Origin: RHLJ01 sp965601955
GTDB lineage: Bacteria; Bacteroidota; Rhodothermia; Balneolales; Balneolaceae
DNA: 64,000 nt
NCBI GenBank assembly: GCA_965601955.1
Contig: OZ271855.1
Coordinates: forward strand, 1 to 64,000
Reading direction: 5' to 3'
Under the pieces are notes generated by a model, which saw only the letters and a list, made by a program, of their open reading frames with translations, was not told the DNA's origin and did no database searches. Made by a program: the position numbers and the translations under genes. This document shows positions 18,697 to 27,682 of this stretch, one piece after another. How positions within the stretch are numbered: the stretch's first letter is position 1; the number at the start of each line of letters is the position of its first letter.

Positions 18697-19287
18697 ATGA
18701 AAACTAACTATCACTTGCCGATTGTAGCTCTAACAATCGTCCTATCTATAACTATACTATCATGCGAAAACGGAGATCTTCGAACAGACAGTTCAGGTCA
18801 AAAGGCAAAAGCCGAAAACGTCGTTGAATATGGAAAATACCTGGTAAATATCATGGGGTGTAATGACTGCCATTCTCCGAAAAGAATGGGGCCAAACGGG
18901 CCAGAAATTATCCCTGAACTAATGCTTTCTGGTTATCCATCCGACCGCCCTGTGGTAAACTTTGACAGTGATATGATTAAAGAAGGATTTGCGATGTTCT
19001 ATCCGGATTTAACCGCTGCTGCCGGACCCTGGGGTATTTCCTTTGCAGGTAATTTAACTCCTCACGAAACAGGTATTGGAAACTGGACGGAAGAGCAATT
19101 CAAAAAAGCTTTAACAGAAGGTAAGTTCAAAGGACAGGATAACGGGAGAATGCTGTTACCTCCAATGCCCTGGATCAATTATGCAGAAATGACAGACGAA
19201 GATGTGCACGCTGTTTTTGTGTATTTGAATAGCATCCAGCCCGTAGAAAATTTAGTTCCTGCACCCATCAGCCCGGATAATATGTAA
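18697..19287 (+). CDS. c-type cytochrome lipoprotein
   Basis: The 196-residue protein has a signal peptide with a lipobox near ITILSC (Cys ~23), so it should be a periplasm-facing lipoprotein. One haem-binding motif, CNDCH, lies near residues 55-59. A methionine-containing LLPPMPWINYAEM segment (~152-164) probably supplies the axial ligand, and the terminal helix MTDEDVHAVFVYLNSIQP is typical of class I cytochromes c. It would carry electrons to or from an oxidoreductase, but no such partner is adjacent. It is monocistronic by spacing; an AT-rich region of about 265 bp lies upstream. Confidence 0.88.
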   Translation: MKTNYHLPIVALTIVLSITILSCENGDLRTDSSGQKAKAENVVEYGKYLVNIMGCNDCHSPKRMGPNGPEIIPELMLSGYPSDRPVVNFDSDMIKEGFAMFYPDLTAAAGPWGISFAGNLTPHETGIGNWTEEQFKKALTEGKFKGQDNGRMLLPPMPWINYAEMTDEDVHAVFVYLNSIQPVENLVPAPISPDNM

Positions 19288-19386
19288 CCCCGATTCTGGT
19301 CATATAAACCTTCTTCCACATGTGTCACAAATCCAGGGTCGGGCTCTCCTTGTTCTATAACATTAGAATACGAAGGTTATCGGTAC

Positions 19387-19917
19387 ATGGATTTAAACAT
19401 ACGGCAGGAAGAAGCTGCGGACTATTCAGTAGTTTTTAGAGTTATCGAGCAGGCTTTTGCCAATGAAGAGCTAAGTGATCATACTGAACAGTTTCTAGTT
19501 GAACGACTGAGGGAATCAGCAGCTTTCGTTCCTGAACTTTCTTTAGTCGCTGAAATTGGGTCAACCATTGTTGGGCATATTCTTTTAACCAGGGTATTCA
19601 TAAAAAGCTCACAACGGACTTACGACTCATTAGCCCTGGCTCCTGTTTCTGTACTGCCTGAATACCAGGGAAAAGGAATTGGCGGAGCGCTCATCCAATC
19701 CGCTCATACTAAAGCTCGAGAACTTGGCTATCAGTCGATTGTTCTTCTGGGCCACGAAAATTACTACCCAAGGTTTGGATACAGGCAAGCTCATACCTTT
19801 GGAATTGTATTACCATTTGAAGCACCTAAAGAAAATTGCATGGCCATTGCACTAACCGAAGACGGATTGAAAGGGGTAAACGGTATGGTTGTATATCCAA
19901 GAGAATTTTTAGGGTAA
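19387..19917 (+). CDS. GNAT family N-acetyltransferase (copy 1 of a tandem pair)
   Basis: The 176-residue protein is an acetyl-CoA-dependent acyltransferase of the GNAT fold. The acetyl-CoA-binding motif A is VLPEYQGKGIGGALIQ (about residues 87-102), and HENYYPRFGYRQA is the motif B region of the YhbS-like subgroup. It is closely related to the next gene, with which it shares the N terminus (NIRQEE versus TIRQEQ), the IEQAFANEEL segment and the C-terminal YPREFLG/YPQEFMG. The substrate is unknown. The pair looks like a local duplication. Confidence 0.85.
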   Translation: MDLNIRQEEAADYSVVFRVIEQAFANEELSDHTEQFLVERLRESAAFVPELSLVAEIGSTIVGHILLTRVFIKSSQRTYDSLALAPVSVLPEYQGKGIGGALIQSAHTKARELGYQSIVLLGHENYYPRFGYRQAHTFGIVLPFEAPKENCMAIALTEDGLKGVNGMVVYPREFLG

Positions 19918-20021
19918 CTTTTTAATGTACCCCCTCTATTTGAAGTCTATTGTTTTTTCATTGACCAAATGTAGACTTAGTTCAACTAGGAATTCCTTTT
20001 TTCATGTCTTTTATTTTGCTC

Positions 20022-20561
20022 ATGACACCAAGAAATCTAACTATTCGACAAGAGCAACCGATGGACCACCCTTCGGTGTTTAAAGTAATTGAGCAAGCCT
20101 TCGCTAACGAAGAGCTAAGTAAATATAACGTGCAATGTCTGGTTGAGCGGATGAGAACATCCTCTGCATTTATTCCGGAGCTTTCTTTAGTAGCTGAACT
20201 TGGTTCTAAGATTGTTGGACATATACTTCTAACGAAAACATTTATTACCAACTCAGCGCGCAGCTTCCATTCATTAGCACTAACCCAAGTTTCCGTACTC
20301 CCTGAATATCAAAAAAGAGGGATTGGAGGAGCATTAATCTTGCATGCACATACTAAGGCCAAAGAGCTTGGATATGAATCCATTGTTCTTTTAGGACATG
20401 AGCAATACTACCCTAAATTTGGGTATCAGCAGGCGCATACATTTGGCATAGTACTGCCCTTTGATGCTCCAAGGGAAAACTGTATGGCTTTTCCGCTAAC
20501 AGAAAATGGCTTGAAAGGCGTGAGTGGAACGGTAGTATACCCTCAGGAATTTATGGGGTAG
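20022..20561 (+). CDS. GNAT family N-acetyltransferase (copy 2 of a tandem pair)
   Basis: This 179-residue GNAT parallels the preceding gene along its whole length (KVIEQAFANEELS, VLPEYQKRGIGGALI, LGHEQYYPKFGYQQAHTFGIVLPF). ATG 20022 is preferred over ATG 20004 because it makes the N terminus match that of the paralogue. It lies 104 bp after copy 1 with no shared promoter-like structure visible. Function and substrate are unknown; the acetyl-CoA-binding motif appears intact, so both copies are probably active. Confidence 0.83.
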   Translation: MTPRNLTIRQEQPMDHPSVFKVIEQAFANEELSKYNVQCLVERMRTSSAFIPELSLVAELGSKIVGHILLTKTFITNSARSFHSLALTQVSVLPEYQKRGIGGALILHAHTKAKELGYESIVLLGHEQYYPKFGYQQAHTFGIVLPFDAPRENCMAFPLTENGLKGVSGTVVYPQEFMG

Positions 20562-20581
20562 TTTCTCATCCATTCTTTTTT

Positions 20582-20640
20582 AGTCATCCCGCACCCTTGT
20601 CTTGTCACCCTGAGGTTTCATACTTTGGGAGAAAGTTGAT
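20582..20640. repeat. Partial GTCATCC-type intergenic repeat
   Basis: The segment has TAGTCATCCCGCACCC and then TTGTCACCCTGAGG, resembling the ends of the GTCATCC-type elements at 25330, 45222, 53188 and 57165. No clear palindrome remains, so it is probably a decayed copy. Confidence 0.45.
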
Positions 20641-20646
20641 CTGACT

Positions 20647-21147
20647 ATGCCAGAAATCAAAGAAGTACCTTCCAGTAAATTAGAAGCCTACAAAAAACTT
20701 GTGCAAAAAGGATTTGTAGAAGCTGAAGATAGTTTCAGGATTACCCCAGAGGACGATAAGCCCGAAGGATTCCCCACTAAAGACACCGAGGATAGTTTTA
20801 CGATTGGAGCTTATGATGGAGACCAGCTTATTGGTGTAGCCAGTTTTAGAAGGGAAGGAGAAAATCGAAGAAAACTAAGACACAAAAGTCTCCTCTTTCG
20901 AATTTATGTTGACCCCGATTATCGTAAACAAGGGTTGGCTAGTCGACTTATCCAGGAGGTGATTAATCGAGCGAAGCTCATTGAGGATATCGAACAAATA
21001 AATCTTACAGTTATCCCCACCAATGCCCATGCAAAGAGACTCTATGAGAAGTTTGGGTTTTTGACTTACGGATCAGAGAAAAGGGCCATTAAATGGAAGG
21101 GCCGATACTTTGATGAGGACCAAATGCAGTTGATGCTGAGGGAGTAG
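20647..21147 (+). CDS. GNAT family N-acetyltransferase
   Basis: This 166-residue GNAT is unrelated in sequence detail to the two preceding ones. The core is FRIYVDPDYRKQGLASRLIQ (acetyl-CoA-binding motif A, ~97-116), followed by INLTVIPTNAHAKRLYEKFGF, the classical beta5/alpha4 region of RimI-like acetyltransferases. The start is ATG 20647, shortly after a repeat-like segment (20582-20640). The substrate, a small molecule or protein N terminus, cannot be told. Confidence 0.85.
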   Translation: MPEIKEVPSSKLEAYKKLVQKGFVEAEDSFRITPEDDKPEGFPTKDTEDSFTIGAYDGDQLIGVASFRREGENRRKLRHKSLLFRIYVDPDYRKQGLASRLIQEVINRAKLIEDIEQINLTVIPTNAHAKRLYEKFGFLTYGSEKRAIKWKGRYFDEDQMQLMLRE

Positions 21148-21175
21148 CTTTTCTTTTATTAGTCATAGGAGTAGC

Positions 21176-22561
21176 CTAAGCCCAGGGGCCTGTAATAGCT
21201 ATCGTCAGGCCATCTTCCTGGATATTCATGAACAACGTGCTTCCATCCGGAGAGAATGTAGCACCGGCTAGTTCTGAATTACTAATGGCGTTTTTACCCA
21301 ACTTATAAATGTCTCCTTGAGGAGTCACTCCTAACAAGAAATTTTCATCTGGCCCGTCTTCACATACAATTAAATCTCCCCATGGGGCTACCGTTAAGTT
21401 ATCAGCTTTCTGAACAACGGTGCTGTCATTAGGTTCAACAAAAAGTTCAAGTGTGCCTGGTTTTTCATTTTCTGCATCCGTAGCCTCAGCTTCGCTTGGA
21501 GTGTATTTCCAAATTTGGCCATCTTTGGTAGGGCCTCCATTGGTACAGGCAAAATAGACAGCATCATTTCCGTACCACATACCTTCTCCCCGGGCAAACC
21601 GTGTTGCTCCAGATTCAAACCCCCGGAAACGCAAGTCATCGTCGTGAATCTTATCCAGGTCAATCCACTCTACTTCCAGTGTTTCCCCGATTTCAATGGT
21701 TCGTTCTTCCCAGTTTCGGGAATCCAAACTCGGCATTCCTTTAACTACCAATGCCTGAAGCTTTCCACCATCCAGCATTTTACCTGGAGTGTTGGGGATA
21801 TAGCGATAAAGAAGACCATCAGATTGGTCTTCGGTCTGGTAAACCACACCACTTTTTGGATCAACCGCTACTGCCTCATGGTTAAATCTACCCATATCTA
21901 AAATAGGCTCAGGGTCAAACACTTGGGGATCTACGGAAGCCGGAACTTCAAATACATAGCCATGATCTTTAGCATATTTACTATTCGCTCTTAGTACAAT
22001 CTCTTCACAGGTCAGCCAGGTATTCCATGGAGTTGGACCTCCGGCGCAATTTCTTAAGGTTCCAGCTAAACTCAGATATTCCGTTTCTACTTCCTGGGTG
22101 GCTGTATTATAAACCAGGGTTGTTGTTCCACCATCTGCTGGCACACCGTCCTCACCTACGCCATTATCATATATTTTTTCTTTTGGAAGCTTCGAAACTA
22201 ATTCATAATTCTCTCCAAAAGGAGAACGACTTCCCTTTTCACCTTCACTTAATTCATGGTTTCGAATTACTATCACCCGGTCTTTTCCTGCTGAGAAAGC
22301 AGCCATACCATCTGGCCGGCCAGGAAGAACAAAACCATCGGTCATAGTATCCCCTACCTTCGAAATGACCTTGTAGGAAAAGCCCTTAGGCAAATCTAAA
22401 ATCCTGTTTGGATCGGGGAGAAGCGGACCATACTTATTGATAGCTTTCATTGGGTTAATGGTATTCCCCTCACTAAGACTTAATACAGTTCTGAAACCGG
22501 AAAATCCAAGCGAGATAGCAGTAGCTGTTTTGAGAAAATCGAGGCGAGAAATAGAGCTCAT
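21176..22561 (-). CDS. PhoX-family (DUF839) secreted phosphatase-like protein
   Basis: The 461-residue protein resembles PhoX-type alkaline phosphatases, which are calcium/iron-dependent beta-propellers. Family features are LPKGFSYKVISKVGDTMTDG, GRPDGMAAF, RNHE, CAGGPTPWNTWLTCEE, FNHEAVAVDP, YQTEDQSDGLLYRYIP and a late NLTVAPWGDLIVCEDG. The N terminus reads SRLDFLKTATAISLGFSGF, a signal-like stretch with one Arg only, so a standard Tat twin-Arg motif is not visible. It is monocistronic, convergent with the upstream GNAT. It could supply phosphate from organophosphates; actual activity is unproven for many relatives. Confidence 0.85.
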   Translation of the reverse strand: MSSISRLDFLKTATAISLGFSGFRTVLSLSEGNTINPMKAINKYGPLLPDPNRILDLPKGFSYKVISKVGDTMTDGFVLPGRPDGMAAFSAGKDRVIVIRNHELSEGEKGSRSPFGENYELVSKLPKEKIYDNGVGEDGVPADGGTTTLVYNTATQEVETEYLSLAGTLRNCAGGPTPWNTWLTCEEIVLRANSKYAKDHGYVFEVPASVDPQVFDPEPILDMGRFNHEAVAVDPKSGVVYQTEDQSDGLLYRYIPNTPGKMLDGGKLQALVVKGMPSLDSRNWEERTIEIGETLEVEWIDLDKIHDDDLRFRGFESGATRFARGEGMWYGNDAVYFACTNGGPTKDGQIWKYTPSEAEATDAENEKPGTLELFVEPNDSTVVQKADNLTVAPWGDLIVCEDGPDENFLLGVTPQGDIYKLGKNAISNSELAGATFSPDGSTLFMNIQEDGLTIAITGPWA

Positions 22562-22753
22562 GGCAGAAATTTGTTTTCTCCTAAAGTGATACGAAATCCG
22601 ATACCAAACAAGGTCTCAGGTAAATAATAATCTGCGCTTAATATTTGAGTACCTCCTTCAGCTTTTTTTAAATAAATCAGGATACTTAAATAAAGAAAGA
22701 GGAAGGTTTTCTTTTAAATTGACCTTACTGTATTGGTTAAAAATGAATTTATT

Positions 22754-23626
22754 ATGTTATCAAAAGCACTTTCAAAAACGACCACTAAATTCATGTCTTT
22801 TAAAAGAGCACTCTTAACTGTCCTCCTTTTTAGCCTGGCACTACAAGTAAACTCAACCGCTCAAATCATTCATAAAAACGATTTAGAAAGTGCGGTCGGT
22901 ATCTTAAAAACATCTCTCCCGGATCGACCAAGAAACCTCCACAGAGATAGCACTTATATAAGCAACGAACCCTTGGAATTGGAGTTCACTGATTTTTTTA
23001 TAAAAGACCCCGGTAACCTCGATGACTTATATCCTTTATATGATGAAGAAGGCTTCCATAATTCGCGACTTAGTCTGGGGCATCGTTATTCTCATTTAAG
23101 AACATTGAGATTTCACAATGGAAGAACGATGCTCGTTTTGCTAAAAAATGAGAGGCATGAGAGTGGTACCTATTATCTTACTTCATGGAAAGTAGTTGGG
23201 GATAGCCTCCATTTTGAAAAACTATATCATAAGCCATTAGGGGTAGGAATCGGAAGTATGAGGATTGACCCTAACTATAAGGGAGATTCAAAAGGAAATA
23301 GTTTATTTGTTCTGCAAAAGTTGATGCCTGATATAGGCTATGACTTTGGTTCGTACCACTTATTCCAATTCACTCGATACGGAGACTTTCATGAGCTTTG
23401 GGCAAAAACTTACTATACAAACTTACAAGGAAAAACTGGTAATGAATATATAGTGATGTATAAACTACTCAGTGGAAATGATTTCTTACTTCAGGAATAT
23501 TGGTACGATTTAGAACAAATTAATGACCCAGCAACGGGTAATCCTAGGGGACTTTTAGAACGAACACTCACTGATTCAAAATTCGAACTTATTGACCTAA
23601 GAGATTTAGTGGTAAGCGAATACTAG
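22754..23626 (+). CDS. Secreted protein of unknown function
   Basis: I do not recognise this protein (290 residues from ATG 22754). A good signal peptide, MSFKRALLTVLLFSLAL then ...STAQ, begins at an in-frame ATG at 22793, so that may be the true start; a TTG at 22733 is a third option. The mature part is rich in Tyr, His and Asp (for example GSYHLFQFTRYGDFHELWAKTYY) and is probably a beta-rich periplasmic or surface protein. No motif for catalysis is visible. A strong hairpin terminator follows the stop by 23 bp. Confidence 0.7.
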   Translation: MLSKALSKTTTKFMSFKRALLTVLLFSLALQVNSTAQIIHKNDLESAVGILKTSLPDRPRNLHRDSTYISNEPLELEFTDFFIKDPGNLDDLYPLYDEEGFHNSRLSLGHRYSHLRTLRFHNGRTMLVLLKNERHESGTYYLTSWKVVGDSLHFEKLYHKPLGVGIGSMRIDPNYKGDSKGNSLFVLQKLMPDIGYDFGSYHLFQFTRYGDFHELWAKTYYTNLQGKTGNEYIVMYKLLSGNDFLLQEYWYDLEQINDPATGNPRGLLERTLTDSKFELIDLRDLVVSEY

Positions 23627-23648
23627 TATTGATTGGAAGAAACAAAAA

Positions 23649-23683
23649 AAGGCTTCTCAAAAATTAACTTGAGAAGCCTTTAT
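23649..23683. terminator. Bidirectional terminator between orphan gene and tRNA-Val
   Basis: A perfect 12-bp stem AAGGCTTCTCAA / TTGAGAAGCCTT (23649-23660 with 23669-23680) has an 8-nt loop. A-rich sequence stands before it and TTAT after it. It lies between the convergent secreted-protein gene and the tRNA and could serve both, most clearly the minus-strand tRNA, which gains a T-run on its strand. Confidence 0.85.
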
Positions 23684-23689
23684 AAATGT

Positions 23690-23763
23690 GGGCGATGAGG
23701 GACTCGAACCCCCGACCCCCTCGGTGTAAACGAGGTGCTCTAAACCAACTGAGCTAATCGCCC
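23690..23763 (-). tRNA. tRNA-Val (anticodon TAC)
   Basis: Read on the minus strand, the 74 bases fold as a full cloverleaf: acceptor GGGCGAT/ATCGCCC, D arm GCTC...GAGC, anticodon stem CCTCG/CGAGG with loop TTTACAC (anticodon TAC, valine), a 5-nt variable loop and a T arm with TTCGAGT. CCA is not encoded. A hairpin terminator lies directly downstream. Confidence 0.96.
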
Positions 23764-23879
23764 TCAAGAAGGGCGACAAATATACCACTATTTCAACTTG
23801 AGACAAAGAAATTTACATTCAATTGTTGATTATTTAGTTAACACTGTTAACTTCCCCTGAACTATACCATGGAGCGGTA

Positions 23880-25184
23880 ATGATCAAAACTAAGTCATAT
23901 CCATTCACTCCAGTTTTTGTTGATGGAGCTCGAATCCCCTTTTTAAAGTCCGGAACTGACTATAATGACCTTATGGCCTATGACTTGGGTCGTATGGTTA
24001 TAGCCGGTTTGTTAGCAAGAAATTCAATTGACCCAGCGTCTATAGACCAAGTAATTATGGGAACCGTGATACAGGAGGTAAAAACGAGCAATGTAGCAAG
24101 GGAAAGTGCACTAGGAGCCGGAATACCTAATACTGTACCGGCATTCACTGCCTCGATGGCTTGTATCTCTTCAAATCAGGCAATTACCAGCGGTGTGGAT
24201 TTAATTCGTTCAGGACAGGCTAAGATTGTACTGGCTTCCGGAACAGAAACCATGTCAGACATCCCCGTTCGATTTAAAAAGAAATTCCGGCAAAAAGTAT
24301 TGGAAGCCAGGAAGTATAAATCTCCCGTTGAATTCCTGAAATTTTTAAAGGGATTGAGGTTCAAAGACCTGATGCCTGAACTACCTGCTATTGCTGAATT
24401 TTCGACTGGAGAAACGATGGGACAAAGCGCTGATCGAATGGCTGCACGTTTTGGAGTAAGCAGAAATGACCAGGACGAATATGCGATGCGCTCACATCAT
24501 CTTGCAGCCAAGGCTACCGAAGAGGGTTTACTCGATGACGAACTTATCCCGGCAAAAGTACCCCCAAAATTTAATGTCGTTTCCCATGACAATGGATTCA
24601 GGGGAGATACATCGATGGAGAAGCTTGCTAAACTCAGACCTGCTTTTATCAAGCCCCATGGCACTATCACAGCAGGTAATGCTTCTTTCCTTACTGATGG
24701 AGCATCGGCGTGTTTTATAATGGAGGAGCAAACCGCGCTTTCAATGGGTATCACTCCAAAGGCCTATTTAAGAGAATACAACTTTGTATCACAAGACCCA
24801 GGTGAGGAGTTACTATTAGGGCCAGCTTATGCCATTCCAAAGGCGCTGGATGCTATGGATATGAGCCTGGATGATATTGATGTATTTGAACTGCATGAAG
24901 CTTTTGCCGGACAGGTTTTATCAGTGCTGAATGCACTTGAATCGAACGACTTTAACAGATCTTCTCTTAGAAGGGATAACACAATCGGGCGGATCCCTAT
25001 GGATAAACTCAACACAATGGGAGGCTCACTTTCTTTAGGGCATCCATTTGGAGCCACTGGGGTTCGCCTGGTTACTACTGCTGTAAATCGCTTGCTTAAG
25101 GAAGATGGTAAATATGCTGTGATATCGGCTTGTGCTGCCGGTGGTCAGGGCCATGCTATGATTATTGAGAGGTATGATGAATAA
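23880..25184 (+). CDS. fadI: Acetyl-CoA C-acyltransferase (thiolase, FadI type)
   Basis: The 434-residue enzyme does the last step of beta-oxidation: thiolytic cleavage of 3-ketoacyl-CoA. The nucleophilic Cys is Cys95 in ASMACISSNQA. The other catalytic parts are HEAFAGQ and the C-terminal CAAGGQGHA, with GGSLSLGHPFGATGVR before it. The length and the long loop region (~150-190) fit the FadI/HADHB long-chain subgroup rather than the shorter FadA. GGAGCGG lies 6 bp before the ATG. It is followed, after a repeat-bearing gap of 180 bp, by the multifunctional FadJ-type partner. Confidence 0.9.
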   Translation: MIKTKSYPFTPVFVDGARIPFLKSGTDYNDLMAYDLGRMVIAGLLARNSIDPASIDQVIMGTVIQEVKTSNVARESALGAGIPNTVPAFTASMACISSNQAITSGVDLIRSGQAKIVLASGTETMSDIPVRFKKKFRQKVLEARKYKSPVEFLKFLKGLRFKDLMPELPAIAEFSTGETMGQSADRMAARFGVSRNDQDEYAMRSHHLAAKATEEGLLDDELIPAKVPPKFNVVSHDNGFRGDTSMEKLAKLRPAFIKPHGTITAGNASFLTDGASACFIMEEQTALSMGITPKAYLREYNFVSQDPGEELLLGPAYAIPKALDAMDMSLDDIDVFELHEAFAGQVLSVLNALESNDFNRSSLRRDNTIGRIPMDKLNTMGGSLSLGHPFGATGVRLVTTAVNRLLKEDGKYAVISACAAGGQGHAMIIERYDE

Positions 25185-25196
25185 GTCGAAATCAAA

Positions 25197-25358
25197 TACA
25201 GCCAGAAGTCCCCTCTCAAGAGGGGATTTAGCCCGCCTTCCAAAGTGTTCATACGGAGGGCAGGGGGTATGTCAAAAACCACTGAGACAAAGTAGTACTT
25301 CATTTAGCTCAGCGTTACAACCATCACAGATCCCGCATCAAGTGCGGGATGACAAGAA
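25197..25358. repeat. Composite intergenic repeat (CCCCTC palindrome plus GTCATCC-type hairpin)
   Basis: The gap between the two beta-oxidation genes holds a palindrome CCCCTCTCAAGAGGGG near 25208-25223 and, at 25330-25350, the hairpin ATCCCGCA-tcaag-TGCGGGAT, followed by GAC. A related CCCCTCC/GGAGGGG palindrome occurs at 49263-49283. GTCATCC-type hairpins occur at 53188 and 57165. The element sits inside a probable operon. Confidence 0.65.
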
Positions 25359-25364
25359 ATAAAT

Positions 25365-27485
25365 ATGAGCTATTTAACCATTACCCATAAAGACACCGTT
25401 GCTATTCTTAGCCTGGATAAACCGGGAGAAAAGGTCAATACGCTTGATGAATCCATGATGGAACAATTCGATGCGTTTATGGATGAGCTTCAGCAGAATG
25501 AGAAGTTAAAAGGTGCCGTCCTTATAAGCGGGAAGGAGAACAACTTTATCGCAGGAGCCGATATCGAAATGTTCAGAGCACGCGATACGGCTGAGGCCAT
25601 GCAGCAACTCAGTCTGGATGGACATGAAATTCTGAATAAGATCGCAGCTTCTAAAAAACCCATAGTAGTTGCCATTCATGGAAGTTGTATGGGAGGCGGA
25701 CTGGAGTTATCCCTGGCCTGCCATTACCGGATTGCCACCAATCATCCTAAAACGGTGTTGGCTCTTCCGGAAGTTAAGCTCGGGGTTATCCCTGGTACCG
25801 GAGGCACACAACGACTGCCAAGAACTATAGGTATTCAAAAAGCTCTTGGGTATATGCTTACTGGGGGAAATATTTATGCAAGAACGGCTAAAAGAATCGG
25901 CCTCATTGACGAATTAACTCATAAGGACGCCCTTGAAGAAGCTGCTATCAAAGCTGTTCATAAAATTTCTGAAGCAGGTCGTATTGTTAGCCGAAAAGAT
26001 CGCAGGTCATTTGTAGAGAAAGTATTGGAGGGTAATCCGATTGGCAGGAATATCATCTTCTCTCAAGCCAAGAAGAAAACCCTGGCACAAACTAAAGGAA
26101 ATTACCCTGCACCTTTGCTCATTATTGATTCCGTAAAATACGGCTACCAAAAAGGGCTAAAAAAGGGATTAGAAAACGAGACTAGATTATTTGGTGAGGC
26201 TGGAGCGACTAAAGAGTCCAAAGCACTGGTAAACCTCTTCTTTGGGATGACTGATGCCAAGAAGAATCCACTGGAAGGGAAACAGGTACCCGTTAAAACG
26301 ATTGGTGTGTTAGGCGCCGGGCTTATGGGTTCGGGCGTAGCCGATGTCAGCGTTAACAAAGCTGGCTATTCAGTGCTTCTTAAGGATCAAACTGAAGAAG
26401 CCGCTGCCAAGGGGGAAAAAGTAATTTGGGATGGACTCCATAAAAAAGCTTCAAAAAGAATCATTACCAAATTTGAACGAGACCAAATTGCGAGTAGAGT
26501 AACCGGAACCGACTCTTATGATGCATTTAGGAAAGCTGATTTGGTTATTGAAGCTGTATTCGAGGACTTAGACCTGAAGAAAAAAATCGTAGCTGAAGTA
26601 GAGGCGATCACTTCTGATACATGCATCTTTGCCTCCAATACCTCTTCCCTTCCTATCGCGGATATCGCAGAAGGAGCAAGACGACCTGAGAATATTATTG
26701 GGATGCACTACTTCTCCCCAGTACAGAAAATGCCTTTACTGGAAATCATCACTACCCCGCAAACTGCAGACTGGGTGACTGCTACTGCCTATAAGGTAGG
26801 AGTAAAACAAGGCAAGACGGTAATTGTAGTCAATGATGGACCCGGGTTTTATACTACCCGAATTTTGGCTCCCTACATGAATGAGGCATTGCTTTTGCTC
26901 GAAGAAGGAGCTTCCATTGAATTCCTGGATAAAGTGATGAAGAAGTTTGGATACCCGGTTGGGCCAATGGCCTTACTGGACGAAGTTGGTTTTGATGTAG
27001 GTGCTCATGTGGGCGAAACCATGGCTCCTGTTTTTAATGCCCGGGGAGGAAGATCATCAACAAAAGCCAAAGAACTTATGGATGCCGGATACCTGGGCCG
27101 AAAGAATAAGAAAGGCCTGCACAATTACAATGGGAAGAAGAAGTCTCCCAATACCAACATCTACTCCTTTTTTGGAGGAAGCTCGAGAAACAATATGGAT
27201 GCAGAAACAGCTCAACTCCGCATGGCTTTAATGATGGTTAATGAAGCGGCGTATTGTCTCCAGGAAGAAATACTCAAATCCCCTACTGATGGCGATTTAG
27301 GTGCCATTCTTGGATTAGGCTTCCCTCCTTTCACTGGTGGCCCTTTCAGGTACATCGATCAACTGGGAGCACAACAAGTTGTTGATCATTTGAATGGCTT
27401 CGTGGAGAAATTCGGACCGCGGTTTAAGCCTGCTCCTATTTTGGAGGATTATGCAAAGAATGAGAATAGATTTTATAATTCTTAG
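25365..27485 (+). CDS. fadJ: Multifunctional enoyl-CoA hydratase / 3-hydroxyacyl-CoA dehydrogenase (FadJ type)
   Basis: This 706-residue enzyme does steps two and three of beta-oxidation. The N-terminal crotonase domain (~1-190) has the oxyanion-hole segment FIAGADIEMF and catalytic glutamates in GGGLELSLAC and LPEVKLGVIPGTGG. The NAD-binding domain starts near residue 312 (GVLGAGLMGSGVADV). GMHYFSPVQKMPLLEII and the C-terminal dehydrogenase domains follow, including PFTGGPFRYID. The length matches FadJ/FadB. It works with the thiolase gene upstream, from which it is separated by repeats. It is probably a membrane-peripheral alpha subunit of a trifunctional-like complex (inference). Confidence 0.92.
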   Translation: MSYLTITHKDTVAILSLDKPGEKVNTLDESMMEQFDAFMDELQQNEKLKGAVLISGKENNFIAGADIEMFRARDTAEAMQQLSLDGHEILNKIAASKKPIVVAIHGSCMGGGLELSLACHYRIATNHPKTVLALPEVKLGVIPGTGGTQRLPRTIGIQKALGYMLTGGNIYARTAKRIGLIDELTHKDALEEAAIKAVHKISEAGRIVSRKDRRSFVEKVLEGNPIGRNIIFSQAKKKTLAQTKGNYPAPLLIIDSVKYGYQKGLKKGLENETRLFGEAGATKESKALVNLFFGMTDAKKNPLEGKQVPVKTIGVLGAGLMGSGVADVSVNKAGYSVLLKDQTEEAAAKGEKVIWDGLHKKASKRIITKFERDQIASRVTGTDSYDAFRKADLVIEAVFEDLDLKKKIVAEVEAITSDTCIFASNTSSLPIADIAEGARRPENIIGMHYFSPVQKMPLLEIITTPQTADWVTATAYKVGVKQGKTVIVVNDGPGFYTTRILAPYMNEALLLLEEGASIEFLDKVMKKFGYPVGPMALLDEVGFDVGAHVGETMAPVFNARGGRSSTKAKELMDAGYLGRKNKKGLHNYNGKKKSPNTNIYSFFGGSSRNNMDAETAQLRMALMMVNEAAYCLQEEILKSPTDGDLGAILGLGFPPFTGGPFRYIDQLGAQQVVDHLNGFVEKFGPRFKPAPILEDYAKNENRFYNS

Positions 27486-27496
27486 CCTGAATTTCT

Positions 27497-27570
27497 GAGA
27501 TTTCTTCTCCCATCCTGAAAGCTTTCGGGACGGGATCGCAAAGACTTGTCTTCGCGAGGAGGCTTGGAAT
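27497..27570. repeat. Intergenic palindromic repeat
   Basis: A long imperfect stem, TCCCATCCTGAAA / TTTCGGGACGGGA, surrounds a GC loop near 27507-27534. A second short palindrome (AAGACTTGTCTT) follows near 27541. It resembles the GTCATCC elements in its TCCTGAAA/TTCAGGA core (compare 53269-53294). It may also serve as a terminator for fadJ, although no T-run follows. Confidence 0.5.
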
Positions 27571-27682
27571 AGGAAAAGTATCTTGAAATTTGTTCGGCCA
27601 AGTGATCTCACTGAAAATAATATCTGGAAAACCTTTCCTCTTCCCTTCCCCTTTTTTAGTTTAGTGCCTCATTTGTCAAGGC

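Noticed and set aside
25165..25362. A 65-codon plus-strand ORF in the gap between the thiolase and FadJ-type genes.
   Set aside because: It overlaps the thiolase end and then consists of palindromic repeat sequence. No coding signal beyond the open frame.
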